Shown here: piece by piece, positions 25,785-35,720 of the stretch
Layout of the letters: each line of letters begins with the position of its first letter
How positions within the stretch are numbered: the stretch's first letter is position 1
Assembly (NCBI RefSeq): GCF_000337095.1
Contig: NZ_AOIV01000038.1
Span: 138,679-202,678 of the forward strand
Length of the DNA: 64,000 nt
Direction: 5' to 3'
Source: Halogeometricum pallidum JCM 14848
GTDB lineage: Archaea > Halobacteriota > Halobacteria > Halobacteriales > Haloferacaceae
Program-made: the position numbers and the translations under genes
The notes under the pieces: generated by a model
Database searches by the model: none
What the model saw: only the letters and a program-made list of their open reading frames with translations
Told to the model about the DNA's origin: nothing

Positions 25785-28700
25785 CTATCGGGTGATCGAG
25801 AACGCGTACGATCCGGCGCCGACGTCGAGAACCACGTCGTCGCCGTCCCGTTCGACAGCGGAGACGCCCTCAGGGGTGGCGTCCGCGATGTCGGTACCGG
25901 ACTCCGTCACCGACGCGCCCGCGGCGTCCGGTAGCCGAACCGTCGCGCGGCCGTTCCACGGCACCTTCACGTCGAGTTCGTAGCTTCCGTCCTCCTCGCG
26001 CCCCCATTCGACGGCCAACTCGCCGGCCGACGTGTCGACGCTCGCGGAGACCCACTCTAAGTCGTCGATCAGCGCCGGGTCGACGGTCACGTGGTCGGTG
26101 ACGGGTTCGTCGCCCAGTTTGATACCCGCCAGCACCTCGTAGAAGAACTCCGAGACGTGCGTGTACGGCGAGTGGTTCAGCGAGTTCATCCCCGACCCGA
26201 CGCTCTCGTCGGAGTTCCACCGCTCCCACATCGTCGTCGCGCCGTTGCGCGCCATGTACACCCACCCGGGCTGTTCGGGTTGGCTCACCACGTCGTAGGC
26301 CAGGTTCTCGTATCCGTGCTCCGCGAGCGTGTGTATCAGCGGCCGCGTTCCGAGGAAGCCGGTCTTCAGCTTTCGCCCGTCCGAGCGCACCTTCTCCGCG
26401 AGGTTCGACGCGACGGCGTCGACGGCCGACTCGGGGACCATCCCGAGGAACAGCGGAACGGCGTACGACGACTGCGTCCCCGGGCCGTAGACGTTCTTCT
26501 CCGCGTCGAAGAAGCGGTCGTTGAACCGGTCTCTGATGTGCTCGGCGCGTTCGCGGTAGTTCTCCGCGTCCGCCCCGTTGCCGACCGCCTCGGCGACCTT
26601 GGCGAACGTATCCGTGACTTGGTAGCAGAACGCCGTGTTGTACAGGTCGTGCGGGAGGCCGCGCCGGCCGTCGGCGTTCTCGAACGTGAGCCAGTCGCCG
26701 AACTTCCCGTAGTCGGTCGGGACGATGCCGTCCTCGCTCACGTCGTACCAGTAGTCGAGGTAGTCGCGCATCCCCTCGTACTGCTCCCGGAGGAGTCGAT
26801 CGTTCCCGTCGTGAAGGTAGAGATACCACGGAATCATCACGCGCGTTATCGACCACGTGGGGTCGGCGGGGTCCTCCTGGTTCTTGTTCGGGATGACGTC
26901 GGGGACGTAGCCCATCGGCGACGCCGCATCGTCGTGGTCGCGCGCCCACTTCTCGTCGAAGCGGACGGCGTCGAAGTTGAACAGGAGCGACCGCGTCGAG
27001 ATGTGCGCGTCGCCGGTCCACCCGAACCGCTCGTCCCGTTGCGGGCAGTCCTCCGGAATCGAGTGCGTGTTGCTCCGGAGGCCCCACACCGAGTTGTGTT
27101 GTAGCTGGTTCAGGTCGTCGTTCGAACAGGCGAACTCCCCGCGGCGGTCCATCGCCGTGTGGACGGCTTTCGCCGTCACGTCCGCGGAGTCGAGGTCGCC
27201 GGGGTAGCCGCTCACCTGCGCGTATCGGAAGCCGTGATAGGTGAACCGCAGTTCGTACGTCTCCGCGTCGTCGCCGCGGGCGACGTAGGTGTCCGTCGCG
27301 TCGGCGGTACGGAGGTCCGTCGTCGAGAGGTCGCCGTCCTCGGTGAGCGCCTCGGCGTGCCTGACCCTCACCTCGTCGCCCGCGTCAGGATCGCGAACGG
27401 TGAGTTCGAGCCAGCCTGTGAGGTTCTGCCCGAAGTCGAGAATCGGACCCTCCGGGTGGTCGTGAACCTCCTCCACCTCGAACGTGCCGACGACCCCCAT
27501 CGATTGGATGCGCTCCGGACGCAGCGTCCCGCCGGGCGCGTCGACCACCGCCGCGCCGTCCCAAGAGGCGTCGTCGAACCCGGGCGCGGCCCATCCGTTG
27601 GGTTCGTGCCGCGCGTCGTAGCGCTCGCCGTCGTAGATGTCGTTTTCCCGGACCGGGCTCGCGGTGGCCCGCCAACTGCCGTCGGTGGCGAGACGTCGCT
27701 CGGTCCCGTCTTCGAATTTGACTGAGAGCGTTGCGCGACCGCGCGGGGAACCGTCGTTCACCCAGTAGGCGTGCGTCTTCGAGAACCACCCGCGTCCGAG
27801 CCACAGACCGAGGGCGTTCTCGCCCTCGGTGAGTCGGTCGGTGACGTCGTGGCTGGAGTAGAGCACCCGCCGTTCGTAGTCGGTCCAGGCGGGGTCGAGC
27901 ACGCCGTCGCTGACCTTCTCGCCGTTCACGCGGAGTTCGACGTAACCGACCGCCGCGACGTGGATGCGCGCGGACCGAACCGGTTTGTCGAACGTGAACT
28001 CCGTTCGGAGGAGCGGGGACGAAGACGCGGTTTTCGAACGCGTGTGGCCGTTCACGAGGTGTCTTCGGCCCCACGTGTCGGATTCGACGGTCGACGACGT
28101 CTCGACGGTGCCGTCGCGCGCGACGTCGCTCCCGTTCGCGTCCCGAACTGTGAGTCCCGCGAGTGCGAAGCACTGCCAGGCGTTCTCGGACTGGACCTTG
28201 CGCTCCGGGGGAGCGTCCCGAAACGGGGACTCGGTCAGCGGGCTGAGGCTGAAGAGGTCCGTCGCGGTTACCCGGACGTATCGACCTTCGATGTCGAGGT
28301 GGTCGTGCGTCGCCGAGGACACCGTCTCGTTCCCCGCGTTTCTCCCCTCGCCTTGGGTGACCACGCTTTTCGAGTCCGCCGGGTCGCTGGCGACCGTTAC
28401 GTTCTCGAAGTCGGGCGAGTCACTCACCTCGATGCGGTAGCCGTCGGGGAACCCGAACCCGGCGAGCGGATTCTCCCGCCACGACATCGTCACGACGGTG
28501 TCGTCCGGCGTTCGCACGATATCGACGGGCTCGGCGGGGTGAAGGTCGACGGTATCTATTGAACGGCGTTCTCCGAGGTCGACCTGTACCCACTCTTCGC
28601 CGTCCCACGCTCCGTCGCGCCACCGGCTCCGCCACCCGTTCGAGTCTCCCCCTTCGGGTTGGTGACTGATCCACGCGCCGCGCCAGTCCTCGGGTTCGAG

Positions 28701-29060
28701 GGCCGTCGAGAACTGAGCGGGTTCCGCCCACCCGGTCTCACCCGTCTCCGTCCAGAGCTTCACCGACCAGTGGTACGTCCGATCGGAGTCCAACTGCGGC
28801 CCCTCGTAGGCGACGTTCGTCGCCCGCCCGTCGTCGACGCGGCCGGAGTCCCACGTGTCGCCTCGGCCCGCTTCGACGGCCGAGCGGTCGCGACCGACGA
28901 CCATCCGGTAGGCGCGCTGTCTTTCTCCTCGTCGGTCGGTCTCACCCCGCCAGGAGAATCGCGGCGTCTCGGTCGGGTCGACGTTCTCCGGCGATTCCTC
29001 GTACTCGACGCGAAGGTCAGTCGGGAGGTACCGCCGCTCCGTTCTGTCGTGTAGGACCAC
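25785..29060 (-). CDS. Large alpha-L-rhamnosidase, GH78 (1091 aa)
   Basis: A multidomain GH78 enzyme. An N-terminal Fn3-like region (WSVKLWTETG) is followed by an inserted discoidin/galactose-binding-like module around residues 140-310. Then come the Bac_rhamnosid beta domains, the (alpha/alpha)6 barrel with the classic acid motif DERFGWTGD near residue 680 and TMWERW near 942, and a C-terminal beta domain. No signal peptide was seen. A GTG at 29060 is preferred because a perfect GGAGGT lies seven bases before it; an in-frame ATG at 29144 is the alternative. It ends 42 bp from the convergent GH3 gene. It is only distantly related to the GH78 at 1667-4387, so the two probably have different substrates. 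Confidence 0.9.
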   Translation of the reverse strand: MVLHDRTERRYLPTDLRVEYEESPENVDPTETPRFSWRGETDRRGERQRAYRMVVGRDRSAVEAGRGDTWDSGRVDDGRATNVAYEGPQLDSDRTYHWSVKLWTETGETGWAEPAQFSTALEPEDWRGAWISHQPEGGDSNGWRSRWRDGAWDGEEWVQVDLGERRSIDTVDLHPAEPVDIVRTPDDTVVTMSWRENPLAGFGFPDGYRIEVSDSPDFENVTVASDPADSKSVVTQGEGRNAGNETVSSATHDHLDIEGRYVRVTATDLFSLSPLTESPFRDAPPERKVQSENAWQCFALAGLTVRDANGSDVARDGTVETSSTVESDTWGRRHLVNGHTRSKTASSSPLLRTEFTFDKPVRSARIHVAAVGYVELRVNGEKVSDGVLDPAWTDYERRVLYSSHDVTDRLTEGENALGLWLGRGWFSKTHAYWVNDGSPRGRATLSVKFEDGTERRLATDGSWRATASPVRENDIYDGERYDARHEPNGWAAPGFDDASWDGAAVVDAPGGTLRPERIQSMGVVGTFEVEEVHDHPEGPILDFGQNLTGWLELTVRDPDAGDEVRVRHAEALTEDGDLSTTDLRTADATDTYVARGDDAETYELRFTYHGFRYAQVSGYPGDLDSADVTAKAVHTAMDRRGEFACSNDDLNQLQHNSVWGLRSNTHSIPEDCPQRDERFGWTGDAHISTRSLLFNFDAVRFDEKWARDHDDAASPMGYVPDVIPNKNQEDPADPTWSITRVMIPWYLYLHDGNDRLLREQYEGMRDYLDYWYDVSEDGIVPTDYGKFGDWLTFENADGRRGLPHDLYNTAFCYQVTDTFAKVAEAVGNGADAENYRERAEHIRDRFNDRFFDAEKNVYGPGTQSSYAVPLFLGMVPESAVDAVASNLAEKVRSDGRKLKTGFLGTRPLIHTLAEHGYENLAYDVVSQPEQPGWVYMARNGATTMWERWNSDESVGSGMNSLNHSPYTHVSEFFYEVLAGIKLGDEPVTDHVTVDPALIDDLEWVSASVDTSAGELAVEWGREEDGSYELDVKVPWNGRATVRLPDAAGASVTESGTDIADATPEGVSAVERDGDDVVLDVGAGSYAFSITR

Positions 29061-29067
29061 GTGAGAT

Positions 29068-29073
29068 ACCTCC
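29068..29073 (-). promoter_or_regulatory. Perfect Shine-Dalgarno site for the GTG start at 29060
   Basis: GGAGGT on the minus strand lies seven bases before GTG 29060. Such a strong site is rare among the mostly leaderless genes of this window. Confidence 0.45.
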
Positions 29074-29320
29074 GCGGCGGCTGAACTAAAGCTTCCGCCA
29101 TCCGTGGTGGCGGATGACGAGAAGGTCACCGAGAGATAGCGCACTACGGACTCTTGAACCGATTCTGGGGGCTACGAGGGGGTTCGGACCAACGACCGAG
29201 CGCTCCGCCGCGTGCGGCGTACCCGATACTGTCCGTCGCGAACGCACTATCGAGAAAGAGAGTCGCGGAGTAACTGAAAACAACATCGAAGGAAAAGCGA
29301 CCGAGTTTGGCAGCCGGGAC

Positions 29321-30349
29321 TTACTGGAACTGCGGCATCACTTCGTCTGCGAACAGTTCCATCCCGTCCGTCTCCGGGAAGTCGACGAACCAGCCCTGGA
29401 ACTTCGTCACGCCGACGTCGATGCGGCGCTCGATGGCCTCGGCGCACTCCTCGGGCGTCCCCACGACGAAGTACTCGCGGGCGTCCTCGATGGTCTCGAT
29501 GGGCGCTTGGTCCTGGTACTCTTCTTCGAACTGGATGGGGAGCATCAGGTCGAGCAGTTCGTCGCGCTTGTCCTCGTCGCGCGTGCAGACGACGTGGCCG
29601 TCCCACGAGTACTCGATGTCGTCGGGGTCACGGCCCACCGTCTCGCAGTGGTCCTCGATGACGCCGATTTTGTGCTCCAACGTCTCCACGTCGCCGTTGA
29701 AGACGTCCGTGTTCCACACGTCGGCGTGTTTGGCGACGAGTTTCAGCGTCACCTCCTCCCCCTGCCCGCCGACGAGGACGGGCGGATGGGGGTCCTGTAC
29801 GGGCGGCGGCGCGCAGGTGGCGCCGTCTATTCGGTAGTGGTCGCCGTCGAAACTCGCGCCGTCGCTCCCGGCGTCCCACATGCGCTTCATCAGGCGGATG
29901 GACTCGTCGAGGCGCATCAGGCGCTCGAAGCCGCCGCGGTACTCCCAGCCGTAGGCGTCGTACTCGGGTTCGTGCCACCCGGCGCCGAGGCCGAGTTCGA
30001 GCCTGCCCCCCGAAATCACGTCCAGGGTGGCGGCCATCTTGGCGACGAGGGCGGGGTTGCGGTAGTCGTTACAGAGCACGAGCGACCCGAGGTTCACGTC
30101 CTCGGTGAAGCCCGCGATGGCAGAGAGGAGCGTCCACACCTCGTACTCGGCGCTGTCGCGGCCGAGCATGAGGTGGTCGGGCGCCCACACGGCGTCGAAT
30201 CCGAGTTCTTCGGCCGTCTCGACGCCCATCTTCGTCGTCTCCCAGTCGAGCGACTCGTACTGCGGCGTGTCGCGGTGGACCGGGTCGGTGCCCGACTCGG
30301 GCGCGCCCGCGAACACGGGGACGTTGTACTCGAAGCTGATGTCGGTCAT
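29321..30349 (-). CDS. Luciferase-like (LLM class) F420/flavin-dependent oxidoreductase (342 aa)
   Basis: A TIM-barrel LLM-family protein. It has the N-terminal GVETAEELGFDAVWAPDHL, the ISGGRLELGLGAGWHEPEY motif typical of the group, and PPVLVGGQGEE near the middle. In haloarchaea such proteins usually use coenzyme F420 or flavin. It starts 10 bp after the rhamnonate dehydratase gene and is thus in its operon, which suggests a role in rhamnose or lactone metabolism. The reaction is not known. A second LLM protein at 50635-51717 is only distantly similar. Confidence 0.88.
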   Translation of the reverse strand: MTDISFEYNVPVFAGAPESGTDPVHRDTPQYESLDWETTKMGVETAEELGFDAVWAPDHLMLGRDSAEYEVWTLLSAIAGFTEDVNLGSLVLCNDYRNPALVAKMAATLDVISGGRLELGLGAGWHEPEYDAYGWEYRGGFERLMRLDESIRLMKRMWDAGSDGASFDGDHYRIDGATCAPPPVQDPHPPVLVGGQGEEVTLKLVAKHADVWNTDVFNGDVETLEHKIGVIEDHCETVGRDPDDIEYSWDGHVVCTRDEDKRDELLDLMLPIQFEEEYQDQAPIETIEDAREYFVVGTPEECAEAIERRIDVGVTKFQGWFVDFPETDGMELFADEVMPQFQ

Positions 30350-30359
30350 GGTGAGGTAA

Positions 30360-31565
30360 TCACTCCACGGCGAAGTGTTCGAGCGCTTCGCGGTTCAACT
30401 GCGTGCTGAGGCCGGGTTCGTCGGGCAGCGGAATAGAGCCGCCCTCGGGAGAAGGCGGGTTCTGGAAGATGGCGTCGGCGTACGTCGACTCTTTCTCCTC
30501 CTGTTGCTCTTGGAACCACTCGGGCGTCGGGAAGTACTCGGCCATCGGCATGTTCGTGTGCCCCGCGATGGCGTGCAGCGTCGGATTCGTCCCGGCGTGA
30601 GGAATCACCGGTACGTCGTGGACTTCCGCCATGTCCGCGACCTTCTGAAGCTCCGTTATCCCGCCGACGCGGCCAACGTCGGGTTGGAGGATATCCACGG
30701 CCTCTCGTTCGAGCAGTTCCTCGTGTCCCCAGCGCGTGAACTCGTGTTCGCCGCCGGATATCGGCATCGGCGCGGCCTCTCGGACCTCGGCGTAGCCCCT
30801 GATGTCGTCGGCGATGACCGGCTCTTCGACCCACGCCATGTCGTACTTCGCGAGGCGTTGGGTCATCTTCTTGGCGTACTTGACCGACCACCCCATGTAC
30901 GCGTCGCCCGCGATGTCGATGTCGTCCCCGACGGCGTCCCGGACGGTTCTGACTATCTCCTCGTTCTTCTCCATCCCGGAGCGGCCGTCCTCGGGGCCGT
31001 GCAGGAAGCGCAGCTTCATGGTGTCGAAGCCCGCCTCGGCGTACTCGATGGCCTCGCGCTCCAACGTCTCCATGTCGACGGGATGGAGGTTCGACGCGTA
31101 GGCGGGAATCTCCGTCTCGGTCGGACCGCCGAGCAGTTCGTAGACGGGTTTGCCGGCCTCTTTCCCGGCGATATCCCACAGCGCCTGATCGACGGCGCTG
31201 ATCGCCATGACGGCGACGCCTTTCCGTCCGAAGGGCAGGGTCGCGCGGTACATCTGCTCCCAGAGGTGTTCGCGCCGCATCGGGTCCTCCCCAAGTACGA
31301 TCTTCGAGAGCGTCTCCTCGACGACGGTGGCGATGGCGCCGGTGCCCCAGTTTCCGACGCCGATGCCGGTGATGCCCGCGTCGGTCTCAATTTCGACGAC
31401 GACGTCCCCCACCGGACCCATCCACTTCCGCCGAGCCTGCGGGTTTTCGCCGTCGACGTTGCGGTACTCGTCGTACTTCGACATGATCGTGACGAGGGGA
31501 AACTCGATGAACTCTCCCCACGACTCGTTGCTGACTTTCGTCGCTGAAACGTCTGTTATCTCCAT
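30360..31565 (-). CDS. rhmD: L-rhamnonate dehydratase, enolase superfamily (401 aa)
   Basis: This enzyme dehydrates L-rhamnonate to 2-keto-3-deoxy-L-rhamnonate. It carries rhamnonate-dehydratase features: NPQARRKWMGPVG near residue 41, YRATLPFGRKG near 106, KLRFLHGPEDG near 184, Mg ligands in AGDAYMGW (D221), WVEEP (E248) and GGEHEFTRWG (E273), and VIPHAGTNP with the catalytic His. The C-terminal MAEYFP also fits. Length is normal. It is the first gene of an operon with an LLM oxidoreductase. It is one of the most specific functional markers for L-rhamnose catabolism in the window. Confidence 0.9.
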   Translation of the reverse strand: MEITDVSATKVSNESWGEFIEFPLVTIMSKYDEYRNVDGENPQARRKWMGPVGDVVVEIETDAGITGIGVGNWGTGAIATVVEETLSKIVLGEDPMRREHLWEQMYRATLPFGRKGVAVMAISAVDQALWDIAGKEAGKPVYELLGGPTETEIPAYASNLHPVDMETLEREAIEYAEAGFDTMKLRFLHGPEDGRSGMEKNEEIVRTVRDAVGDDIDIAGDAYMGWSVKYAKKMTQRLAKYDMAWVEEPVIADDIRGYAEVREAAPMPISGGEHEFTRWGHEELLEREAVDILQPDVGRVGGITELQKVADMAEVHDVPVIPHAGTNPTLHAIAGHTNMPMAEYFPTPEWFQEQQEEKESTYADAIFQNPPSPEGGSIPLPDEPGLSTQLNREALEHFAVE

Positions 31566-31703
31566 GGTTCGTTCGGTGTACTCGCACGTCCACTGGGGAA
31601 CGTATAGTGTTTTCCGTCGGAGACCGAACGACGGCGCGGCGGAGAAGCGTCTGGTCGGGCGGAGAGAGTCGGTGGCGGCGAGGTTGAACGACGAGACGGA
31701 CGC

Positions 31704-32738
31704 TCAGTAGTCGAACTGGAACACCGGCTTACAGGTCTCGGAGCCGAGGAACGCCTCGAAGGCGGACGCCGGGTCGTCGACGCTGTAGGAGGTGTCGAGT
31801 ATCTGGTCGACGGCTATCTCGCCGCGTTCCATCAGACGGAGCGCCTGCTCGAAGTTCGTCCACGTCGACCCGTAGGAGGTGTCAACGGATATCTCGCCGC
31901 GGACGACGGGAGTGAGGTTGACCTCGCTGGTGTCGTTGGGGATGCCGACGACGACGACCTGTCCGCCCTTCCGCGTGACTTCCGTCGCCGTCCCGACGCC
32001 CGTGTGGTGCCCCGTCGCGTCGAACACCACGTCGAAGCCGACGCCATCGGTGAGCGAGTCGACGTAGTCGTCGAGGCCCGTCTCCGACTGCACGTTCACC
32101 GTCTCGATGCCCAACTGCTCGACGAGCGGAAGCCGATACATCGTGTCCTGTTCGAGTCCCGAAACGACGACGTTCGCGCCGAGGGAGTCCGCGACGGCGG
32201 CGACGAGGACGCCGATGGGTCCCGGGCCCTCCACGAGGACGCTGTCACCGGGCGTCACGTTCGACCGACTGAGGACGGCGCGGGTGGCGATGCTGGTCGG
32301 TTCGGTGATAGCCGCGTGGTTGAGCGGGACGGCATCGGGCACCGCGTGGACGTGCTGAGGTTCGACGGTGACGTACTCGGTGTAGGCGCCGTCGCGGTGC
32401 ATCCCCGTGATAGAGAAGTTCTGACAGACGTTCGGCTGTCCGTTCTTACACTGGAAGCAGTGGCCGCAGTCGTGTATCGGTTCCTCGACGACCTTCTGTC
32501 CCTCGGCGAAACCCTCGACGTTGGTCCCGATTTCGACGACTTCGCCGGAGTACTCGTGACCCATCACGCGCGGGATGGGAATCCACTCGTAGCCGCCGTC
32601 GTACTTGTAGGCGTGGGCGTCGCTGCCGCAGAGGCCGGCCGTGTGTACTTTCACGAGCAGTTCGTCTGCCGCCGGGGAGGGGGCCTCTCGCTCCTGTGTC
32701 TCCACGGAACGGGGCCCGGTCTGAACGATTGCTTTCAT
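31704..32738 (-). CDS. Zinc-dependent alcohol dehydrogenase, MDR family (344 aa)
   Basis: An MDR-type dehydrogenase. The N-terminal catalytic domain has the zinc ligand motif GLCGSDAHAYK, GHEYSGEV, and a structural zinc lobe CGHCFQCKNGQPNVC. The Rossmann part includes EGPGPIGVLVAAVADSLG. The ATG at 32738 gives the standard N-terminus MKAIVQTGPRS; longer starts add unrelated sequence. It lies upstream of the rhamnonate dehydratase in the same direction (138 bp gap). It is therefore a candidate for oxidising L-rhamnose or 2-keto-3-deoxyrhamnonate, more so because the local SDR is broken. Substrate not shown by sequence. Confidence 0.88.
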   Translation of the reverse strand: MKAIVQTGPRSVETQEREAPSPAADELLVKVHTAGLCGSDAHAYKYDGGYEWIPIPRVMGHEYSGEVVEIGTNVEGFAEGQKVVEEPIHDCGHCFQCKNGQPNVCQNFSITGMHRDGAYTEYVTVEPQHVHAVPDAVPLNHAAITEPTSIATRAVLSRSNVTPGDSVLVEGPGPIGVLVAAVADSLGANVVVSGLEQDTMYRLPLVEQLGIETVNVQSETGLDDYVDSLTDGVGFDVVFDATGHHTGVGTATEVTRKGGQVVVVGIPNDTSEVNLTPVVRGEISVDTSYGSTWTNFEQALRLMERGEIAVDQILDTSYSVDDPASAFEAFLGSETCKPVFQFDY

Positions 32739-32883
32739 AGTTGCTGGTAGAGTTCGGCTTACTCGACTCAGTAAAGCCATACAGGTACGTAGGCTAATAA
32801 TTTTGGGTAGGTCGGATACCGTCGGGAAACTCGCCTCTTCTGCGCGTCGTCGGCCGGCGACGACGGCGGATGCCGCAACCCAA

Positions 32884-32892
32884 ACTAAATAG
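32884..32892 (+). promoter_or_regulatory. TATA-like box for the lut genes
   Basis: ACTAAATAG is centred about 31 nt upstream of the ATG at 32920, with its A/T core near the -27 to -33 region of a leaderless transcript. Confidence 0.4.
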
Positions 32893-32919
32893 TCGCGTGG
32901 CGCCTGCGTTGGCGTACCG

Positions 32920-33459
32920 ATGTCCGCAGCCACGCTCTCACGGTTCGAATCCGCGCTGAACGAATTGGACGCGACGGTGAGCTACGTCGACGGAGACGGA
33001 TTCCGAGACCACCTCGAAGGGGTCGTCCAACCCCACGCCGTCGGCGTCGCCCTCGAAGAAACGTTCGACGACCCCGCGTTGTCCCTGACCGAAACCTCGG
33101 TCGAGGTCGACCCGGCGCCCGCGACGCTCCGAACGGCGAAGACCGGCGTGACGGGCGCGAGCCTCGGCATCGCCGACTACGGATCGCTCGTGCTGACCGT
33201 CACCGACCGCGCGAGCGAACTGGTGAGCCTGTTCGTCGAACGCCACGTCGTCGTCGTGCGCGCCGAAGACGTCGAGGCGGACATGGAATCCGCCGTCGAC
33301 GCATTCGGGGCCGAGTTCCGCGAGACGGGCGGGAGCGCGGTCATCGCGACGGGGCCCAGTTCCACGGCCGACATGGGCGCGTTGGTGAAGGGCGCGCACG
33401 GTCCGCGCGAGGTACACGTGGTCGTCCTCACGGAAGGCGAATCCGCGGAGGGGGAGTGA
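32920..33459 (+). CDS. lutC: LutC-like LUD-domain protein (179 aa)
   Basis: A LUD-domain subunit of the lactate-utilisation iron-sulfur complex that oxidises L-lactate to pyruvate. It shows the family pattern TGASLGIADYGSLVLT and the C-terminal SSTADMGALVKGAHGPREVHVVVL. It is followed after a single base by a fused LutB-LutA gene, so both are one operon. Placed between rhamnose genes, its likely task is to use the L-lactate released from L-rhamnose. The start follows a TATA-like element and has no leader. Confidence 0.88.
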   Translation: MSAATLSRFESALNELDATVSYVDGDGFRDHLEGVVQPHAVGVALEETFDDPALSLTETSVEVDPAPATLRTAKTGVTGASLGIADYGSLVLTVTDRASELVSLFVERHVVVVRAEDVEADMESAVDAFGAEFRETGGSAVIATGPSSTADMGALVKGAHGPREVHVVVLTEGESAEGE

Positions 33460-33460
33460 G

Positions 33461-35698
33461 ATGTCGAAGGCCGACGACCTGCGCAGACTGATGCGGACCG
33501 AGGGCGCCGCGGTGGCGGAGAACACCCGCGCGTTCAACGAGGGGCGGTACCGGTCGGTCGCCGACCTGGAGAACTACGAGGAACTGAAAGACGAAGCCCG
33601 GGCCATCAAGGAGGACGCCATCGCGCGCCTCCCCGAACTGGTAGACCAGTTGCGCGAGGCGGTCGAGGCGAACGGCGGGACGGTGTACGTCGCCGACGAC
33701 GCCGCGGACGCAAACGAGTACGTCAGGTCGGTCGTCGCCGACCGCGGGGCCGAGCGTGCGGTCAAATCGAAGTCGATGACGACCGAGGAACTGGACCTGA
33801 ACGACGCGCTCGAAGCCGACGGCGTCGACGTGGTCGAGACGGATCTGGGCGAGTGGGTGCTCCAACTCGCCGAGGAGGCCCCCTCGCACATCGTCGCGCC
33901 CGCCATCCACAAATCGCGCGAGGCCATCGCGGAACTGTTCGAGGCGCGGTTCGACCCCGAGGAACCGCTGGAGACGGCGGAGGACCTCACCTACTTCGCG
34001 CGCGAGAAGTTGGGCGAGCAGATAACCGACGCGGAGGTGGGAATCACCGGCGCGAACTTCCTCACGGCCGACACGGGGACGATGGCGCTCGTGACCAGCG
34101 AGGGGAACGCCCGCAAGACCGTCGCCGCGACGGACACGCAGATAACCGTCGCCGGCGTCGAGAAGGTGATTCCGACCGTCGAGGACCTCCGTCCCTTCAT
34201 CGAACTCATCGGTCGCTCGGGCACCGGGCAGGACATCACCTCGTACGTCTCGCTCTTGACGCCGCCCGTCGACACGCCCGTCGTCGACTTCGGCGACGAG
34301 ACGACACCGCTCTCCGAGTTCGACGCCGACCGGGCGTTCCACCTCGTCCTCGTCGACAACGGTCGGTTGGAGATGCGCGAGGACGACCAACTCCGGGAGA
34401 CGCTGTACTGCATCCGCTGCTCGGCGTGTTCGAACTCCTGTGCGAACTTCCAAAGCGTCGGCGGGCACGCCTTCGGCGGCGAAACGTACTCCGGCGGCAT
34501 CGCCACCGGGTGGGAGGCCGGCATCGAGGGACTCGACACCGCCGCCGAGTTCAACGACCTCTGCACCGGATGTACGCGCTGCGTGAACGCCTGTCCGGTG
34601 AAGATAGACATCCCCTGGATAAACGCCGTCGTCCGCGACAGGGTGAACCGCGGAGAGGACAGCGAACTGGATTGGCTGGTCGACGGACTGACGCCGGACG
34701 AGGAGGAGGGGGGCGCGCCGCTCCAAAAGCGGTTCTTCGGCAACTTCGAGACGGTCGCGAAACTCGGGAGCCTGACGGCCCCCGTCTCGAGCCGACTGGC
34801 CGACACCGAGGCGTCGCGGTGGCTCATGGAGAAGGCGCTCGGCATCGACCCCCGCCGCGACCTGCCGGAGTTCGAGCGGGAGACGCTGGTGAAGTGGTTC
34901 GAGAAGCGAGGCGGCGAGGCCGCCTCGGAGAGGCGAGCGGCGGGGGGGCGAGCAGCGCGTGAATCGGGCGCGCGGAATCGAAATTCCGAGCGACGGGTGG
35001 TGCTCTACCCCGACCTCTACACGAACCACGTGCAGGTCGAACGCGGGAAGGCGGCCGTGCGAGCGCTGGAATCGCTCGGCGTCAACGTCGTCGTACCGTC
35101 GGTCGCCTCCAGCGGCCGCGCCCCGTTCTCGCAGGGGATGGTCGCCACCGCCGCCGACCACGCCGAACGCGTCACCGAGACGCTCGCGCCGTACGTCGAG
35201 GACGGCCGGGACGTGGTCGTCGTCGAACCGTCCGACCACGCCATGTTCGCGCGCGAGTACGAGCGTCTCGTCGACGCCGAGGGCTTCGCGTCGCTCTCCG
35301 AGCGCAGTTACGAGGTGCTGGAGTACGTCTACGGACTGTTGGAGAACGGCGCGGACCCCGACTCGCTCTCGGCCGGGGGCGGGGAGAAAATCGCCTACCA
35401 CAGCCACTGCCAACAGCGCACGCTCGGACTGGAGACGTACACCGTCGCCGTGCTCGAACGACTGGGCTACGACGTGGTCACCTCCGAAGTCGAGTGCTGC
35501 GGGATGGCGGGGAGTTTCGGCTACAAATCCGACTACTACGAACTGAGCATGGACGTGGGGGACCGCCTCAGAGACCAACTGGAGGCCGACGGCGTCCGCG
35601 ACAGACGGGTGGTTGCCAGCGGCACCTCCTGTCTGGAGCAGATCGACTCGCTCGTAGCGCGAAAGCCGCAGCACCCGGTCGAACTGCTCGTCGAGTGA
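33461..35698 (+). CDS. Fused LutB-LutA iron-sulfur lactate oxidase subunit (745 aa)
   Basis: The N-terminal half is LutB-like: a LUD domain with GITGANFLTADTGTMALVTS, then two [4Fe-4S] motifs, YCIRCSACSNSC near residue 313 and CTGCTRCVNACPV near 367. After a linker (about residues 470-520) the C-terminal half is a LutA-like cysteine-rich CCG domain. It has YHSHCQQRT near 646, VECCGMAGSFGYK near 677 and a final SGTSCLEQI. In bacteria LutA and LutB are separate proteins; here they form one chain. With LutC it should oxidise L-lactate and pass electrons to the respiratory chain. Confidence 0.9.
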   Translation: MSKADDLRRLMRTEGAAVAENTRAFNEGRYRSVADLENYEELKDEARAIKEDAIARLPELVDQLREAVEANGGTVYVADDAADANEYVRSVVADRGAERAVKSKSMTTEELDLNDALEADGVDVVETDLGEWVLQLAEEAPSHIVAPAIHKSREAIAELFEARFDPEEPLETAEDLTYFAREKLGEQITDAEVGITGANFLTADTGTMALVTSEGNARKTVAATDTQITVAGVEKVIPTVEDLRPFIELIGRSGTGQDITSYVSLLTPPVDTPVVDFGDETTPLSEFDADRAFHLVLVDNGRLEMREDDQLRETLYCIRCSACSNSCANFQSVGGHAFGGETYSGGIATGWEAGIEGLDTAAEFNDLCTGCTRCVNACPVKIDIPWINAVVRDRVNRGEDSELDWLVDGLTPDEEEGGAPLQKRFFGNFETVAKLGSLTAPVSSRLADTEASRWLMEKALGIDPRRDLPEFERETLVKWFEKRGGEAASERRAAGGRAARESGARNRNSERRVVLYPDLYTNHVQVERGKAAVRALESLGVNVVVPSVASSGRAPFSQGMVATAADHAERVTETLAPYVEDGRDVVVVEPSDHAMFAREYERLVDAEGFASLSERSYEVLEYVYGLLENGADPDSLSAGGGEKIAYHSHCQQRTLGLETYTVAVLERLGYDVVTSEVECCGMAGSFGYKSDYYELSMDVGDRLRDQLEADGVRDRRVVASGTSCLEQIDSLVARKPQHPVELLVE

Positions 35699-35720
35699 GG
35701 CCGCGACGCGTCGGGTCGCG

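Noticed and set aside
32940..32955. GGTTCGAATCC, a tRNA T-loop-like sequence
   Set aside because: It lies inside the LutC coding frame and no acceptor, D or anticodon stems can be paired around it.
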